Positions 36,060 through 47,849 of a DNA stretch of 64,000 nt are shown in pieces (positions within the stretch are counted from its first letter, which is position 1; each line of letters starts with the position of its first letter). The position numbers and the translations under genes were made by a program. The notes under the pieces were generated by a model. The model ran no database searches. It worked only from the letters and a program-made list of their open reading frames with translations, and had not been told where the DNA came from. This DNA is from Deroplatys truncata (taxonomy: Eukaryota; Arthropoda; Insecta; Mantodea; Mantidae): assembly GCA_030765065.1 (NCBI GenBank), contig CM060988.1, forward strand, positions 198,522,565-198,586,564, given 5' to 3'.

Positions 36060-36232
36060 TTTCCCTTTTGAATTATGCTGTTCAGATAGAACACAGACAT
36101 GGACCTTTTATAAAATTGCATTTCTATTGATTAGTGAGCCTCAAAACGTGTATTTCCGGTAAAACCTGTATCTAGTTTTAGGTTCGAATGAACACCTTCT
36201 CTACCTACTATGTATGTGGTAGAGAAAGAAAA
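36060..36232 (+). repeat. R-family repeat, copy 3 (3' end only)
   Basis: Shares the AGTGAGCCTCAAAACGTGTA block and ends CTTCTCTACCTACTATGTAT followed by GTGGTAGAGAAAG, the clearest form of the terminal hairpin (stem CTCTACC/GGTAGAG). Confidence 0.8.
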
Positions 36233-36879
36233 ATCATATTACACATTTTTGATGTTCTTTCGAAAGAAATTCAACTACACCAATATGACATATTCAGAAG
36301 CTCATATCTGAATTTGCAAGTGTAAATGTTAGCGATGTAGAGAAATGCCAAAACAAAATTAAAACAACTGGAAGGTTCTTCTTCCAATAATGAATGTTAC
36401 ATCATATAACCAGATCCAACACAGAAGGAATTGCACCACTAGTGAGCCTCTGTAACTGTAAGTTAAATATTATTTAATATTTAATAATATTTAACAGTTG
36501 CAGCTGCCAACACTTCATTTGTATGAATGCATTTTTTTACAATTCCATTTGAACTATGTTGTTTTCTGCTCCCACGGTCTCCACATAGTAAGAAATGCAC
36601 TTTTTATGGCATAAACAACTTTAGCCAATCAGGGTAAAGCAGGCGTGGAGTAACACAGTTTAGTATGTTTACATGCAAAGCAAGCTTAGAAGAAACGGCA
36701 TTTAACCATGAAACATTCTCTCATACCAGTACACATTGAGATGGTAGAGCATTCATGAATTTGAGGAATGTTGCCATTAAATGTGAAAAGTGCTGCAGAA
36801 GGGAATGCTGTAGCCATTTCCAAGCAGGAGCACAATATCCAGGTGGGTAAAACAGTGACATCAGACTGGTACAGTAATT
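36233..36879. other. No gene recognised; possible transposase N-terminal flank
   Basis: Plus-strand sequence 36700-36880 may be the upstream part of the DUF4817-type transposase read at 37995-38440, since the hAT element sits between them, but no motif proves it. Confidence 0.35.
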
Positions 36880-36887
36880 GATGTGAA
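36880..36887. repeat. 8-bp target duplication of hAT element, left
   Basis: GATGTGAA, identical to 37819-37826. Confidence 0.9.
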
Positions 36888-37818
36888 TAGGGATGGCACC
36901 TCGATACTCTGTAGTGTTGAAGTATATCTAATACTTTGAATTAAACTTTGATACTTTTTCAATACTTCTAAATTTTTAAGTCTTGCATTACTGTAGTATT
37001 CTGCATTAATTTTTGTGTTTAATTTTAGGCTAGTTAAGGAATGAAAGGAGTTGAGACTTCACATTATTGCCTCGCACGTATCTCCAAAATGATACTGGAC
37101 TAATAGGCCTTCACTGTGTTTCTGGGTGAATCAATGCAACATTATATAGGCCCTTGAGTCTAAAGGAAAACATGTAAATCAATGGGGGAAGGAGTAGAGG
37201 TACTTATATAACATGCAGCATTAACTGAGTTGTGAATGAGGCTGCATTAGCTGACACACTAAATCACGTTTCTGCAATAGCCTGGCTTGGTGACTCACTC
37301 TGAGACATTACATTTACCTACTCTGATGACCAAAATCTGTGAATCTTGCATAAACAAATCAGAACTTCAGATTGAGAGCACAGCAGATGCAAATATTTGT
37401 TCTTTCCTTCAATCTGTTAGTTTGTGTTTACGCAAGTCAAACTCGGGTCAAGAGCATAGTTTACAGATGTACCATAAGACTAGTTTCCATAATATGGGTA
37501 GAAAATCTTTTAAAAGAAAGTTTTCAGCAGAAAATATAATTACATAAAAAGGGAAGCAAAGAAATTACTCTTGCTCTTCTTCTTCGTCGCAATAGGGGAT
37601 ATATAACCTGTTACATTATCAAGATAAAAATTACTGCCAATTGTCAAACGTTAAACAAGAACAATTTCAGAATTAGCACACTTTACAAAACTACTAATAA
37701 GAACATAATTCAGCGAGCAAGCTATCGCCTTTATAATTTATTATATAGTGAGTATGAGTATCGGTGCTCAAAAATTGGTATTGGTGTCAAGTATCAATAA
37801 AAAGGGGTACCATCACTA
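36888..37818. mobile_element. hAT-type element, non-autonomous
   Basis: Tips TAGGGATGGCACC and, reverse complemented, TAGTGATGGTACC, flanked by an exact 8-bp duplication GATGTGAA. TAGNGATGG-type tips and 8-bp duplications are the hAT signature. A single 86-codon frame (37287-37547) has two CxxC-like cysteines but is not a recognisable transposase. Confidence 0.9.
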
Positions 37819-37826
37819 GATGTGAA
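37819..37826. repeat. 8-bp target duplication of hAT element, right
   Basis: GATGTGAA, matching 36880-36887. Confidence 0.9.
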
Positions 37827-37994
37827 GCATAAAAAGCCTGCAAAAATAGTCTTTATCACCAGAACATTAAACACATTCTGCTTTCAGCAGAGAATCTCCA
37901 AGTTTTGCACATACAAGTTGCAAGTGATGCAGTAGTTACAGCCACTAGATAAAGTAAGCAGATGAAAATGTTCCATAACTTTACAGGAGGGAAT

Positions 37995-38440
37995 TGACAA
38001 GGATGATATCAGTTTGACAGTTCTAGTAATATCTGATGAGGGCAAACTTTCACCTTAATGAATTTGCTGTTAAATAAAACTTCCATTGCTGACGAGAGAC
38101 AGTATCCATATTCCAAAGGCTGTTAGGAGAGTCACTGGAATTGTTGAGCCACATGTTTTTGAAGACAATGTTGGACAGGCAGCAAATGTTAGTGCTGAGC
38201 AGTACATGGTCATGATTGAGAACTTGGAACTTGATCTTAACAAGATTATAATAATATGACCGTACCTCACTGACAACACCGAGGTTTCTTTCTAGAACAA
38301 TTAATCTTACAATTTCAGAACATCCCATTAATAGCCAGATCTTATATTTGTCAAAGTCTGAATTTTTTGTGGGGTTACCTCAAGAACAAGATTTACTCAA
38401 GACATTTCCAGCTTAGGTTGATACCTGCAATCCAGGTTTC
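37995..38440 (+). pseudogene. DUF4817-type (Tc1/mariner superfamily) transposase fragment
   Basis: Plus-strand frames give ISDE then NFHLNEF (first-Asp region SDEAxFHL), FEDNVGQAANVSAEQYMVMI (the linker seen in this transposase family) and NFLWGYLKNKIYS, matching the DFFLWGYLKxKVY block around the last catalytic residue. The middle (DGA...H block and PPRSPDL) is unreadable. Same family as the element at 59792-62320 but a separate, more decayed copy. Confidence 0.75.
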
Positions 38441-38487
38441 ACAAATGTCCACAGCAATATATAAGCACCAACAGAGTCCATTTTGTT

Positions 38488-38546
38488 TTACCATGCTAGC
38501 CTCTAGTTCCCGAGGTCACAGGTTCAAGCCCAGAAGAGGGCAACGT
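38488..38546 (+). repeat. SINE-A head fragment
   Basis: ACCATGCTAGCCTCTAGTTC, CCGAGGT and CAGGTTCAAGCCC match the tRNA-like head; the body is missing. Confidence 0.75.
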
Positions 38547-38704
38547 TCCTTCAACAGCTGTTAATTTCATGTCTTTATCACCAAAGCTTTCAGTTTTAAA
38601 AAATTTAGTCAATACGGTGCAAGAAGAAGCGCTTGCATGCACCATTCTTTTATGTTTTTCACTGTTTATACGTTGTGATATATTCGATCGCACCCCAAAA
38701 AAAT

Positions 38705-38976
38705 TAAATTGAGTTTTATATGCTCTTTAACTACTATGGTCCTTAGCGTCCCATTCTATATTGGGCGGTAATTTTGCTCAGAGGCCTTTTTATCAGGCTT
38801 GAGGTTCTTTTACGTGCCGTAAATCTACGACACGGGACCACCGGCTTTACTTCCCTTCCGAAGGAAGCCATGTTAAGAATTTTTACGCCCGAAAAAATCC
38901 ATCGCCCTCCGTCGGGTTTGAACCCGCGACCTTGGGAACTAGAGGCTAGCACGGTATCACTAGTCCACGGAGGACG
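38705..38976 (-). repeat. SINE-A, full length
   Basis: On the minus strand the head begins TCCTCCGTGGACTAGTGATA and closes ACCCGACGGAGG. Body and AATTGAGTTTTAT tail (plus-strand orientation) match 25297-25582. Confidence 0.92.
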
Positions 38977-40355
38977 AAAGTAGATGAACACTTATTGTAT
39001 CGAACATCTGAATCAGAATTTTTTGTTGTTGTTGATTTAAATGTATGATATTCCTTTTGTAGGTCACTATTAAAAACACACTTGTTTTCAGCGGTGGCAT
39101 ATTATTAATTTCAAGCACTCACAGTTTATAAAAGTTCAGTGTATTTTATTATTTCACAAATACAGAACACAGTACTCAAAGTCATAACTGTAATGAATTC
39201 CTCAAGCATATGCGTTTACAGTTTTCATTATTGTTAGCGGCATTCACATCAAACACGAGTGATTACGATTTGTTCGTTGATAGTGCAGACAATTGTCGTC
39301 TGCAACTGTACTTTTCCAGGCGGAAGTCTCCACATGGTTTCAAATGTGTATGTATTGTAGCACCATAATATAAACAGTGCTTTCCTTTGCCAGTTGTATC
39401 TTTAAATTTTTCATCAAACTGATGCAAAATAGGACATTTTAAAATTATGAGAACTACAGTTAACGGTCTTGTATGACAGTAAGTTCTTGCCACAACAAAG
39501 GGGCATTTTGGCGTCCCGTTTCTACCTTAAAAAAAAGACAAAAACAAAGGGACTGTCCCGGCTAATACGGGACGTCTGGTCACCTTAAACGAGCACCTAG
39601 TAGTAAATTTAGATTTACATTAGCATTGTAAACACAAATTATAATTAATATTAACGGTAATAGTGTTATTCTTACTTTAAGCTGAGCTGCATAGGGCGGT
39701 TGGTCAACACTTGTTTCTCCTTAGCTTCTCTTTCACCTGGAGCATGTGGTTACTTTCAAAGGGTAGGTTCTTTAATATAGAAGCTCTAAAACGCAATGTG
39801 TCCAATTCATGTGAATCATTACTGATGACATATTATCGTTCAACCTGTGTTCCATTAGTTCCATTCACATAGAAACTTCTACATCAGCCGCTAGGGGCCA
39901 AGAGACACAATTTCGCTATATTTGGTCACGATGGACTAATTTTTCTTGACAAGAGATTGATAGCACGGCAGACCAGATGTATACAATACACCATCAGTAT
40001 GCAGTCGGCCGTGGTGTTATTATGAACACTTGTGTGCGTATACTCAGTAACCGACTGCAAACTATAATTGCCGATTACACATTTTGGATTGACCTTGAGA
40101 TCTATTATCGAGATATTTCTTATGATACCGAGCTTCTGGGCGTGACTCCATACAAGTAAACTTAAAGCAAATATATGGTTTTCATAACACAGCAGGTACG
40201 TAAAAATCGGTAAACCTTAGGTATACACAGAAGTTGGACTGCTCGGAAAAATAATGAAATATGGTGTTACTCATAGATGTTTTTACCAAATTCGTTTGTC
40301 GGTAAAGCTCTGTGCTGACGTTCGACGCCAATTTACAACGAGCTGCAATGCATTG
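38977..40355. other. Mostly unrecognised; GC-rich conserved-looking motif at 39506-39597
   Basis: The only notable item is GCGTCCCGTTT at 39510 facing CGGGACGTCTGGTCACCTTA at 39575, with GGGACTGTCCCGG between. It resembles the tip of a DNA transposon but has no partner in the window. The minus-strand frame at 39263-39493 has a weak Cys/His look. Confidence 0.35.
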
Positions 40356-41145
40356 TTAAGGCTGGTTCACAACCGCCCGAGAACGGTAACCAGAACGGAA
40401 ACGAGAACGGTAAGCAATGCATCATGCAAGATATTGGTTCACAACAGCCCGGTAACGAGAACGGGAATGCATATCGATCACAAAGTGAAAGTCGATTTTG
40501 CGCATTGGGATTTCATTTGTTTTTAACTGACCAATGACATTTTTTCACCTACTTCCAATTTAGCCAAGCCAACGTCAAAATTGGATAGAGTAAACATCAT
40601 CTAAATGTATATCCATTACATTTCCGATCCCTCTGCTTATGCCAAGTTTTCATTCCTTTATTTAATGGCATACATTAAAATTGTTTATTGTTCTTTTTTC
40701 ATTTCCACTGGTTTTAGCTGTTCTTCGTAGCTTTTGCCATTGTTTATTTAGGTAATAGCCAGTTTTGAGTTGCATGTAAACAACTACTAATGACCCTTTC
40801 ACCAGAGGAACCAACACTGATTAGATTTGCAGGTGTCGGGATGAGGTTAGGAAGCACATAATTCCTTCCACTTTTATGTTTCCAGCTTGCGACTATAGAG
40901 AGCACTAGTAGCTGTTTCATGTCACGGCCGCCTAAAACAACCTCTAGAGTGAAGTGTCTAATATGCACAATAGGGATCTAATATGCCGTGCCTGAGAACG
41001 AGAAAGTTAAAAGTGGTCTACTCTCCTTTCCCGTTCCTGGGGCCTGGGAAGGTTTCCCATCGATTATGAATTCTCCCATTTGAGTACATGTATTTCAACA
41101 TTCTCGTTCTGGTTACCGTTCTCGTTGGTTGTCAACCAGCCTTAA
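40356..41145. mobile_element. TIR element A (head of an inverted dimer)
   Basis: Left tip TTAAGGCTGGTTCACAACC and reverse-complemented right tip TTAAGGCTGGTTGACAACC, each followed by GAGAACGGTAACCAGAACG (10 or fewer nt apart). Subterminal GAGAACG repeats are frequent. About 790 bp, no transposase. Superfamily not assigned. Confidence 0.8.
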
Positions 41146-42317
41146 CAGCGAACGGAAGCCAGAATGAGAACAACAAAGCTACAATGCATATATTTATAAT
41201 GTGAGCGTTTACAATTAATGGGAAAGAAGACTTGTTCAAAGTTTAACTTGTCTTGTCTCAGGGGAGGCATATTAGATCCATATCATGCAAATTAGACTCC
41301 ACCAGACATTATTAAAGGCGGCCTTGGCATCAGATAGCCACTACAGCTCTCTCTAGTCTCAATCTGGGAAATTGAAACTTGGAAAAAAAAAGTGTAGCAC
41401 ATGGTGACCATTCACATACCCAAAGCATGATATATTATATTATAGCTTTCAAGTAAACAATAGTAAATCACAGAAGAGGCCTGCAATCACAACTGGTGAT
41501 AGTTTAAACTAAAGGGATAAATATTAAAGCTAAAACTCACAACTGGTAATGGTTTAAATTGAAATAATTAGTCCTATTATCAATTTATATGCAATAAAGT
41601 TACTGTAAGTAAAAATGTTATAGAAAATAACTAGTTTCTAGACTTAATTCACTTTTGACACTTTGATTGGTCACCACTGCAAGAACATTCTCTCCTGGGG
41701 AAGCAAATTTGCTAATCACCTTTTCAAAGAACTGTTACTTTTTTGAGTTCTCTTTTAATAGGCGAGCTTCAATTGAAATAATTCCAAGATGAAAAAGTCT
41801 CTTTTCCCCAGTTGTATTTTGAGAGCAACTTTAGATTCTCTTCAGTGCTGAAAATGACCCTTCTACTGAAGACATCTTGCAAGAATTGTATACAATAAAG
41901 ACACCAACATATTAAACAGCTGAAAACTTTCTCATCCTGATCTGGGGGTACCTTGCTAGCCTCTGGTTCCCATGGTTGTGATTTCAAACCCACCAAAAAC
42001 AGGTAGAAATGAACAAAGAACAATAAACAGCTTTAATGTATACCATTAAATAAAGGAATGAAAGCTTGGTATGACTAGAGGAATCAGAGATGTAATGGAT
42101 GTGCATCCAAATAATGTTTACTCTATCGAATTTCAATGTTGGGTAACCCGCATTATATTGGCTGAATTGGAATCAGATGAGAAAATATCATTGGCCAGTT
42201 AAAAACAAATGAAATCCCAATGAGCAAAATCAACTTTCCACATTGTGATCAATATTCATTCCTATTCTCGTTTCAGTTTTGGTTACTGTTCTCAGGCTAT
42301 TGTGAAGCAGTCTTTAA
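41146..42317. mobile_element. TIR element B, reverse-oriented partner of A
   Basis: The right end, reverse complemented, is TTAAAGACTGCTTCACAATA followed by GAGAACAGTAACCAAAACTG, the same tip as A. 42030-42240 mirrors 40480-40690, and 41150-41350 mirrors 40920-41100. B is longer through an insertion that includes a SINE-A head at 41940-41997. A and B abut at 41145/41146. Confidence 0.7.
41940..41997 (+). repeat. SINE-A head fragment inside element B
   Basis: CTTGCTAGCCTCTGGTTCCC, ATGGTTGTGATTTCAAACCC matches the SINE-A tRNA-like head. Confidence 0.65.
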
Positions 42318-42482
42318 GTTAATAGTGAGCGATTATGTATAAATGAAAAGAGGCCTAGTCTTGTTATAATGGTCTCCTTGAACTTAAATGTTTAACAGCT
42401 ATAATTTAAAACACATTTAAATAAAACTTTCAATAGTATTGACAGATTTTAAAACTCATGAGCACCTTATATTTTATACACC

Positions 42483-42910
42483 ATTACTTTCTCCACCACC
42501 TGTTTATAGTATTAGAGGAAGTATTATATTACATCCAGAAATTTGATATTGAGATTTCACTGGAAATACATATTTTCAGGTTCGCTAAAATAAAAGAATA
42601 CTTTTAGAAAAAGTGTTTGTTTGTGTCTGTCATCAGCATAACTCAAAGGCAAAAAAGGTTATGTTAATGAATCTGACTAATAAAATGCAAATTTTGAATT
42701 TTCTGTGAATAGCTGATAAACTGTAAGAGAGGGATAAAAACTTACTGCACGAAAAATGCAGAACTCTTTAAAACACAATTTATATCCACCAATTCTTTTT
42801 GTGGCATTAACTTTTTCCAAAATATTTATTTTTATTTGTTTGAATTTTCCAATAAAGTACTAGTCTTCTGTTTCTTTTGCAAAGAGTATGGAATGTCAGT
42901 GAGCACGTGG
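42483..42910 (-). repeat. R-family repeat, copy 4 (reverse)
   Basis: Plus strand begins TACTTTCTCCACCACC (3' hairpin side) and continues through reversed R blocks to GAGTATGGAATGTC. More diverged than copy 1. Confidence 0.65.
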
Positions 42911-43454
42911 TGACCTCGTTTTTAAAGACCTGACTATGCTTCAGCCTCCTGTATCCCTTAGTACTTAAAATGAATTACGTAGTAAAACCATTCCTGCAAA
43001 TGTTTATCTCAACATGAAATCTACAGAAAAATAAACAATTTTAACAGGATCTCTACTGATACTGGAATTCTTTTTTTTTCATACTGGAAACATTGGATGA
43101 AATATCCATATAACATTGATTTATTTCAGAGTGAATTTTCAGGTGAAATTTTGTTGCAAAATTTTATTAACCAAATAAGTATTTTTTGAATGTTATTGTT
43201 TTGCACAAGTTTTTTAATTTCTTAATTTATCTAATTTAAATTTATATCTTATACGTAAAAATTATCCAAACATTTTCAAGATTGTTGTTGGGGAGACTAA
43301 GATTAGAATCTGTTGATATTTCATTCCCATTTCTGTGAATATCAATGAATTTTTGGTCCATTATTATGAATAGCATAAGATGGGAATTTTATGAAAGGAG
43401 TAAAGCATAAACAATCTTCTAGATCATACAGAGCACAGAAAGTAGGTTTAATTA
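42911..43454. other. No gene recognised
   Basis: AT-rich; TA at 43453-43454 is the target duplication of the mariner that follows. Confidence 0.5.
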
Positions 43455-44773
43455 CGAGGGCTGATCAACAAAGACTGAGACTGATTTTTTTTCACAAATG
43501 TTTATTACTCCAATTCAATGTTTACATGATATTTTTCAAAGTAGTCCCCTCCTACTTCAATGCACTTTTTATAGCGTCTCTGCCAGTCCTTGAACACGTG
43601 CTGCAGACCATTCTTTGTCAGGTCCTTGAGAATCGCCTCACTTTTCTTGAGCACTGTTTCAGAGTTCTCAAATCGAATACCCCTAAGCTTTACCTTTAGT
43701 GATGGGAATAAAAAAAGTCACAGGGTGCAAGATCGGGGCTATAAGGTGGATGTGGTACACAGGTAATGTTGAATCAAGCCAGAAACTACATGACTTGATT
43801 TGCGATGTGAGGCCATGCATTGTCATGATGAAGTCGCCACCCAGTCTGAGAAAGCTCTGGTCATTTCTTTGCAATGTGCTTCCTCAATGTAGCCAATACT
43901 GGCGTGTAGTATGCTGCTGTAACAGTAGTGTGAGGGGGAACTGCATGCTGGCAAATCATTCCATTACAGTCAAAAAATGTGATCACCATCACTTTCCCTG
44001 CAGATCAAACAACTTTTGCCCTTTTTGGTGTTGGAGAACCTGGCGATTTCCACACTGTGCTGGCTTGTTTTCCTTCAGGATCATAATGATGCAACCACGA
44101 CTCATTACCAGTGATAATCGATTTAAAAAATGCATCCCCTCAATCAGCAAAAGACGCAGCACCTCACGACTTGTCTCCATTCGCACAGCCTTTTGTTCGG
44201 GAGTCAACAGACGTGGCACCCAACGAGCACAAACTCGGGTCATATGGAGATGGTTGTGCATAATTGTAAACACACTGCCATATGAAATTCTCAACACTTC
44301 ACTGAGGTTACGTAATGTTATACCCGATCCTCTCGGACAATCAAAGCAGCTGTGTTGATGTTGACTTCAGTCACAGCAGAAGCCGAAACACCAGGCCCAC
44401 CTTGCTTAACACTGACAAGTCGGCCTTCTTTGAAGTCCTTGAACCACCTAAACACTGTTGCACGAGGTAGTGCATCTTCACTGTACGCTTGCTTCAGCTT
44501 TTCATAAGTTTCGGTGGTTGTATGGTTTAAACGAAAACAGAATTTGATTGCACTGTACTGCTCCTCTCGCGTCATCTCCATTGTCTGGTATGCGAAATGC
44601 ATTTAGGGTCTACAAAATAGAGCATTACTACCAACCTACCAATATAAGAGTGCTGCCGCCTACCAACATTATACATAAAAACCCGCTCTTTTCAAATATT
44701 TATGTTACAGATATGAAACTATCACAGAAGCTACAGGAAAAAATCAGTCTCAGTCTTTGTTGATCAGCTCTCG
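43455..44773 (-). mobile_element. Mariner (D,D34D), complete 1319-bp element, inactive
   Basis: TIR tips CGAGGGCTGATCAACAAAGA and, reverse complemented, CGAGAGCTGATCAACAAAGA continue through CTGAGACTGATTTTTT; TA duplications flank. The minus-strand transposase starts at 44602 (MHFAYQTMEMTREEQYSAIK; helix-turn-helix TVFRWFKDFKEGR). Catalytic sites: TGNESWLHHYDPE (first Asp replaced by Asn, 44104-44106), HHDNAWPHIANQ (Asp 43822-43824) and PYSPDLAPCDFF (Asp 43717-43719). The last two are exactly 34 codons apart, the mariner D34D spacing, with stops TAG and TGA in between. Confidence 0.96.
44318..44602 (-). pseudogene. Mariner transposase N-terminal part
   Basis: Open 94-codon start of the transposase of the element at 43455-44773, covering the two HTH DNA-binding modules (FCFRLNHTTTETYEKLKQAY and ATVFRWFKDFKEGR). 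A frame change near 44318 leads to the catalytic part at 43989-44297. Confidence 0.92.
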
Positions 44774-45974
44774 TAAATTGCCATTAGAGATTTAAAAAGC
44801 AACCCATGCAATGTCGGGAATAGTAGCTAGTAATAAACACAGCTTCACATTGTGGCTGAGGAAACAATAAACCGGTGAAGATGTTGATCTAGCCACAACA
44901 CACTTTTGAATACTGCTGAATTTTTATGTAATATGATACAATGTAGTACTGGAATTTTGTCAAAACTTGTACTGAAAATATACCTGAATTTTAAACTTCA
45001 AGGCAGTAGAGACCCTGTTTAAGCTGTAGCTTTGAATTTGTGACTCTGAGTCTTCTACTCAATACTGTTTAGCTTGACCACTTAAATGGACTGTTATTCT
45101 TTAATATCTCGTGTATTCAAATTACCTCAACTATAATCCACACACATTAAGAAAGTGATTGATGTCACTTAGCTTTAAAATGATTAGTGATTGAAACATC
45201 CTAGCAGTGTGTAGATGAACCAATTAGAGCTAGTATGTTTCAATAACAACTATATACACTATCACTGCATAGCCAATATAGAATATGTGATTAGCACATG
45301 CCTGGCCCGCATTTATCTGCTGTCGCTGCAGTGTAAACAAACAATACTTTTCTGTAGCTCCTGCTGCATCTGTTTAAAAGTTGATTGCTTTGCAAGCTAC
45401 AAGTTCTGTGAGCATTTACAATTTTATATACACTTTTAATAGATCTTTAATTATGTCCAACAATGGTGACAAAGATTACACAACCTAAAAGAAAACACTG
45501 AGCATTCAGTGATACTGAATAAATATTTATTTGATAAAGGTCAGGCATGGAAATAATATGCTCTGTTGGAAAATATATTGAAGAGGAGAAATTAAATGGG
45601 GAGGAGCCTCTTCTTCCAGTCTTCAAGGTACCTGATAGCAACTCACGTGCTGTAGGAAAAGAAAAGTACGATAAGGAAGAAAATCACCATCATTATTAAG
45701 GTTAGAAATCCCTGGAAAGAGGAGAAAAGGATGTAAACTTGTCATGAACTTAAATTCTTCCCAGCAGAATGCTATATGCAAGTATTTATTTCTATTATGG
45801 GATAAAACATTGATTTTAGAATTGCATGTGTCATTAAAGGAAGCCAAGCTAATCCATGGTAGAAAAACTTCTTTTCATAAATAGTATTTAAGTTAAGTTT
45901 TTGCCACAAGGAAAGAACATTGCTGATGTTGACTATCATGCTAGCATTAGCAGCAACAACATTGTCATAAAAGT
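44774..45974. other. No gene recognised
   Basis: No domain or repeat terminus seen. Confidence 0.45.
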
Positions 45975-46245
45975 CAGTCTGGGTGGCGCAGTTGGTTAGG
46001 TCATGGATTCAAACCTGGTAGAGGGCAATGGATTTTTTCAGGTGTAAAAATCCTTAGCATGGCTTCCTTCAGAGGGGAAGTAAAACCAGTGGTCCCATGT
46101 TGTAGATTTACAGCACGTAAAAGAGCCTCAAACCTGATAAAGAGACCTCTAAGCAAAATTTCTGTTCTTTGACACCCAATATAAACTGGGACACTAAGAA
46201 CCATACCAGTTAGAGCATCCATAAATAAAACTCAATTTAATTTGA
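45975..46245 (+). repeat. SINE-A body with a different, shortened tRNA-like head
   Basis: Head reads GGTGGCGCAGTTGGTTAGG then jumps to GATTCAAACC, so the anticodon arm is deleted and the A box differs from the other copies. The body from GGGCAATGGATTTTTTCAGG to CATAAATAAAACTCAATTT is standard SINE-A. Confidence 0.85.
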
Positions 46246-46246
46246 T

Positions 46247-46420
46247 TTCAGTTGGTTAGGCACTGACCTTTTGATTCCATGGTCGCAGGTTCAAACTGGC
46301 CCAGAGCAATGGTTTTTAAGTATGCTTAAAAGCAACAGCCCCATGTCAGACTATTAGCATGTAAAGGAATGCCATGATGAAATTCTGACAGAGTGACAGC
46401 GCTGATATGATCCTGGCAAT
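46247..46420 (+). repeat. Second SINE in tandem, related head and diverged body
   Basis: CAGTTGGTTAGGCACTGACC (A box) and GGTCGCAGGTTCAAAC (B box) form a fuller version of the alternative head. A body word CCCCATGTCAGACTATTAGC corresponds to the SINE-A CCCATGTCGTAGATTTACGG. Placed directly after the tail of the previous SINE. Confidence 0.6.
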
Positions 46421-46759
46421 TGATAGCATCCTTGACAAACAAAATATTATTTAGCAACATCAACAGTGATGAAAATAGTTCAGATGTCAGCAGCATTTTC
46501 CCATTGGAATAAGCATAAATATTTGAAAGGTACATCTCCTTTATTAACATACTGCTTTAAACTGATATTTGCATGCTCATTTCCATGTTTTGCATGTATT
46601 TTTGTCTTGCCTTGTTCGATACAGATTCCCATCATTGCTCCAGATGCACTTTAGCCTTAGGCTACCTGTATTGTTTTAAAGCAATTCATTTTGCCTGCAC
46701 CCTTTACCAAGGAATACAGTCTCATAACAGATATGGTTTCAAATTCTTCTGGGTCTAAA
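46421..46759. other. No gene recognised
   Basis: Short gap before NLR-C copy 2. Open frames here look non-coding. Confidence 0.4.
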
Positions 46760-47785
46760 TACATTTTCCCAAAAGCATCTCCTGTGAGCCAAGATCTCAC
46801 AGGAGCATATAATGTGCTGGGATGTTTCAGATTCTTTCTTGCACAATCTGCAGTCTAAGTTACCCTAAAACACTCCCATTGTGTTAAGATGCTTTTTCAC
46901 AGGAGCATATCCTGTGAAAAAATATAATCATTCTCAGCTGAAGTCTTGTTCCATTTAAGTAAGCTTTTAGCTATTTTCTTACATGGTTTTCTAATAGTTT
47001 GCCATGCTCATTTCCTAGAGTTTTAAGCCTGTTTTTATGATGTTCTACCTTGGACCAGTTCTTAATAGCCTCTCTTATTTAATATCAAGATGTTTCTAGA
47101 GCGGGCTCCGGTGCAATTGTGAAGCTGCTCCTTGTCTTGCGAGTTAATCAGCTTTTTCATTTTCCTCTAGGCCACTATGACTCAGCACCCAGATGAGTTG
47201 AACTTCATTCTGTTCTGTCAAGCCTGTGGGCATGTTTAGGCAGTTTAAAACCAGTTCTGATGTTACCTAGACTATTTAGAGCCTTAAGTGGAGCCTGACT
47301 ATCTGAGAAGATAAGGATTGCTTTACATTTCTGTTTCCAAAACAGTAACATATTCACCCAAGGGAAAAAACTTGTTGCATCTTGCTCTTATGCTATATAC
47401 TCCAAATCCTGTTCCTGAACCATCTGTAAACCACTTCAAAGTTTTCTCAGGAGTTGACAGAGTTTTATTTGTCCAACATTTAGGATTAATAATGACCATG
47501 AAGTTTATTTATGAAGTGTTTAATTGAAATTATATAGTCTGATGGCACTTCTAAAGATGCATCTCCTATGCATTTCCTAATTCTTAGCAAACCTGAGTCT
47601 ATTTCAGGAATTCTCAGTTGCTTAGCATGTTGCAGTCTATAAAGTGCCATTCTTGCCTCGTTCATAACAACTAAATGTAATGTAGTGAGGTACAAGAGTG
47701 TCTCCATTGTTGCAGTAGTTGTTGTTTTCATCACTCCTGTAACAGACATACATGCTGATCTTTAAACTTTATTTAGTTGACTTTT
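46760..47785 (-). mobile_element. Non-LTR retrotransposon NLR-C, copy 2 (RNase H to C-terminus)
   Basis: Minus strand: VTGVMKTTTTATMETLLYLT and LVVMNEARMALYRLQ (RT-RNase H connection, 47486-47749), KWFTDGSGTGFGVYS (RNase H TDGS block near 47390-47440), and a C-terminal Cys/His region near 46830-46880. RT itself is absent (5'-truncated). Same family as 34246-36012, covering a partly different section. Confidence 0.85.
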
Positions 47786-47849
47786 AGAGTCTGTCTGAAG
47801 AACCTTAGGCTCCATGGGTTATCAATGGTATGATTATGCTGGTATATAT

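Noticed and set aside
40254..40526. 90-codon plus-strand protein
   Set aside because: It runs across the tip of TIR element A and has no domain.
43699..44358. 219-codon plus-strand protein
   Set aside because: Antisense reading of the mariner transposase; the catalytic motifs are on the minus strand.
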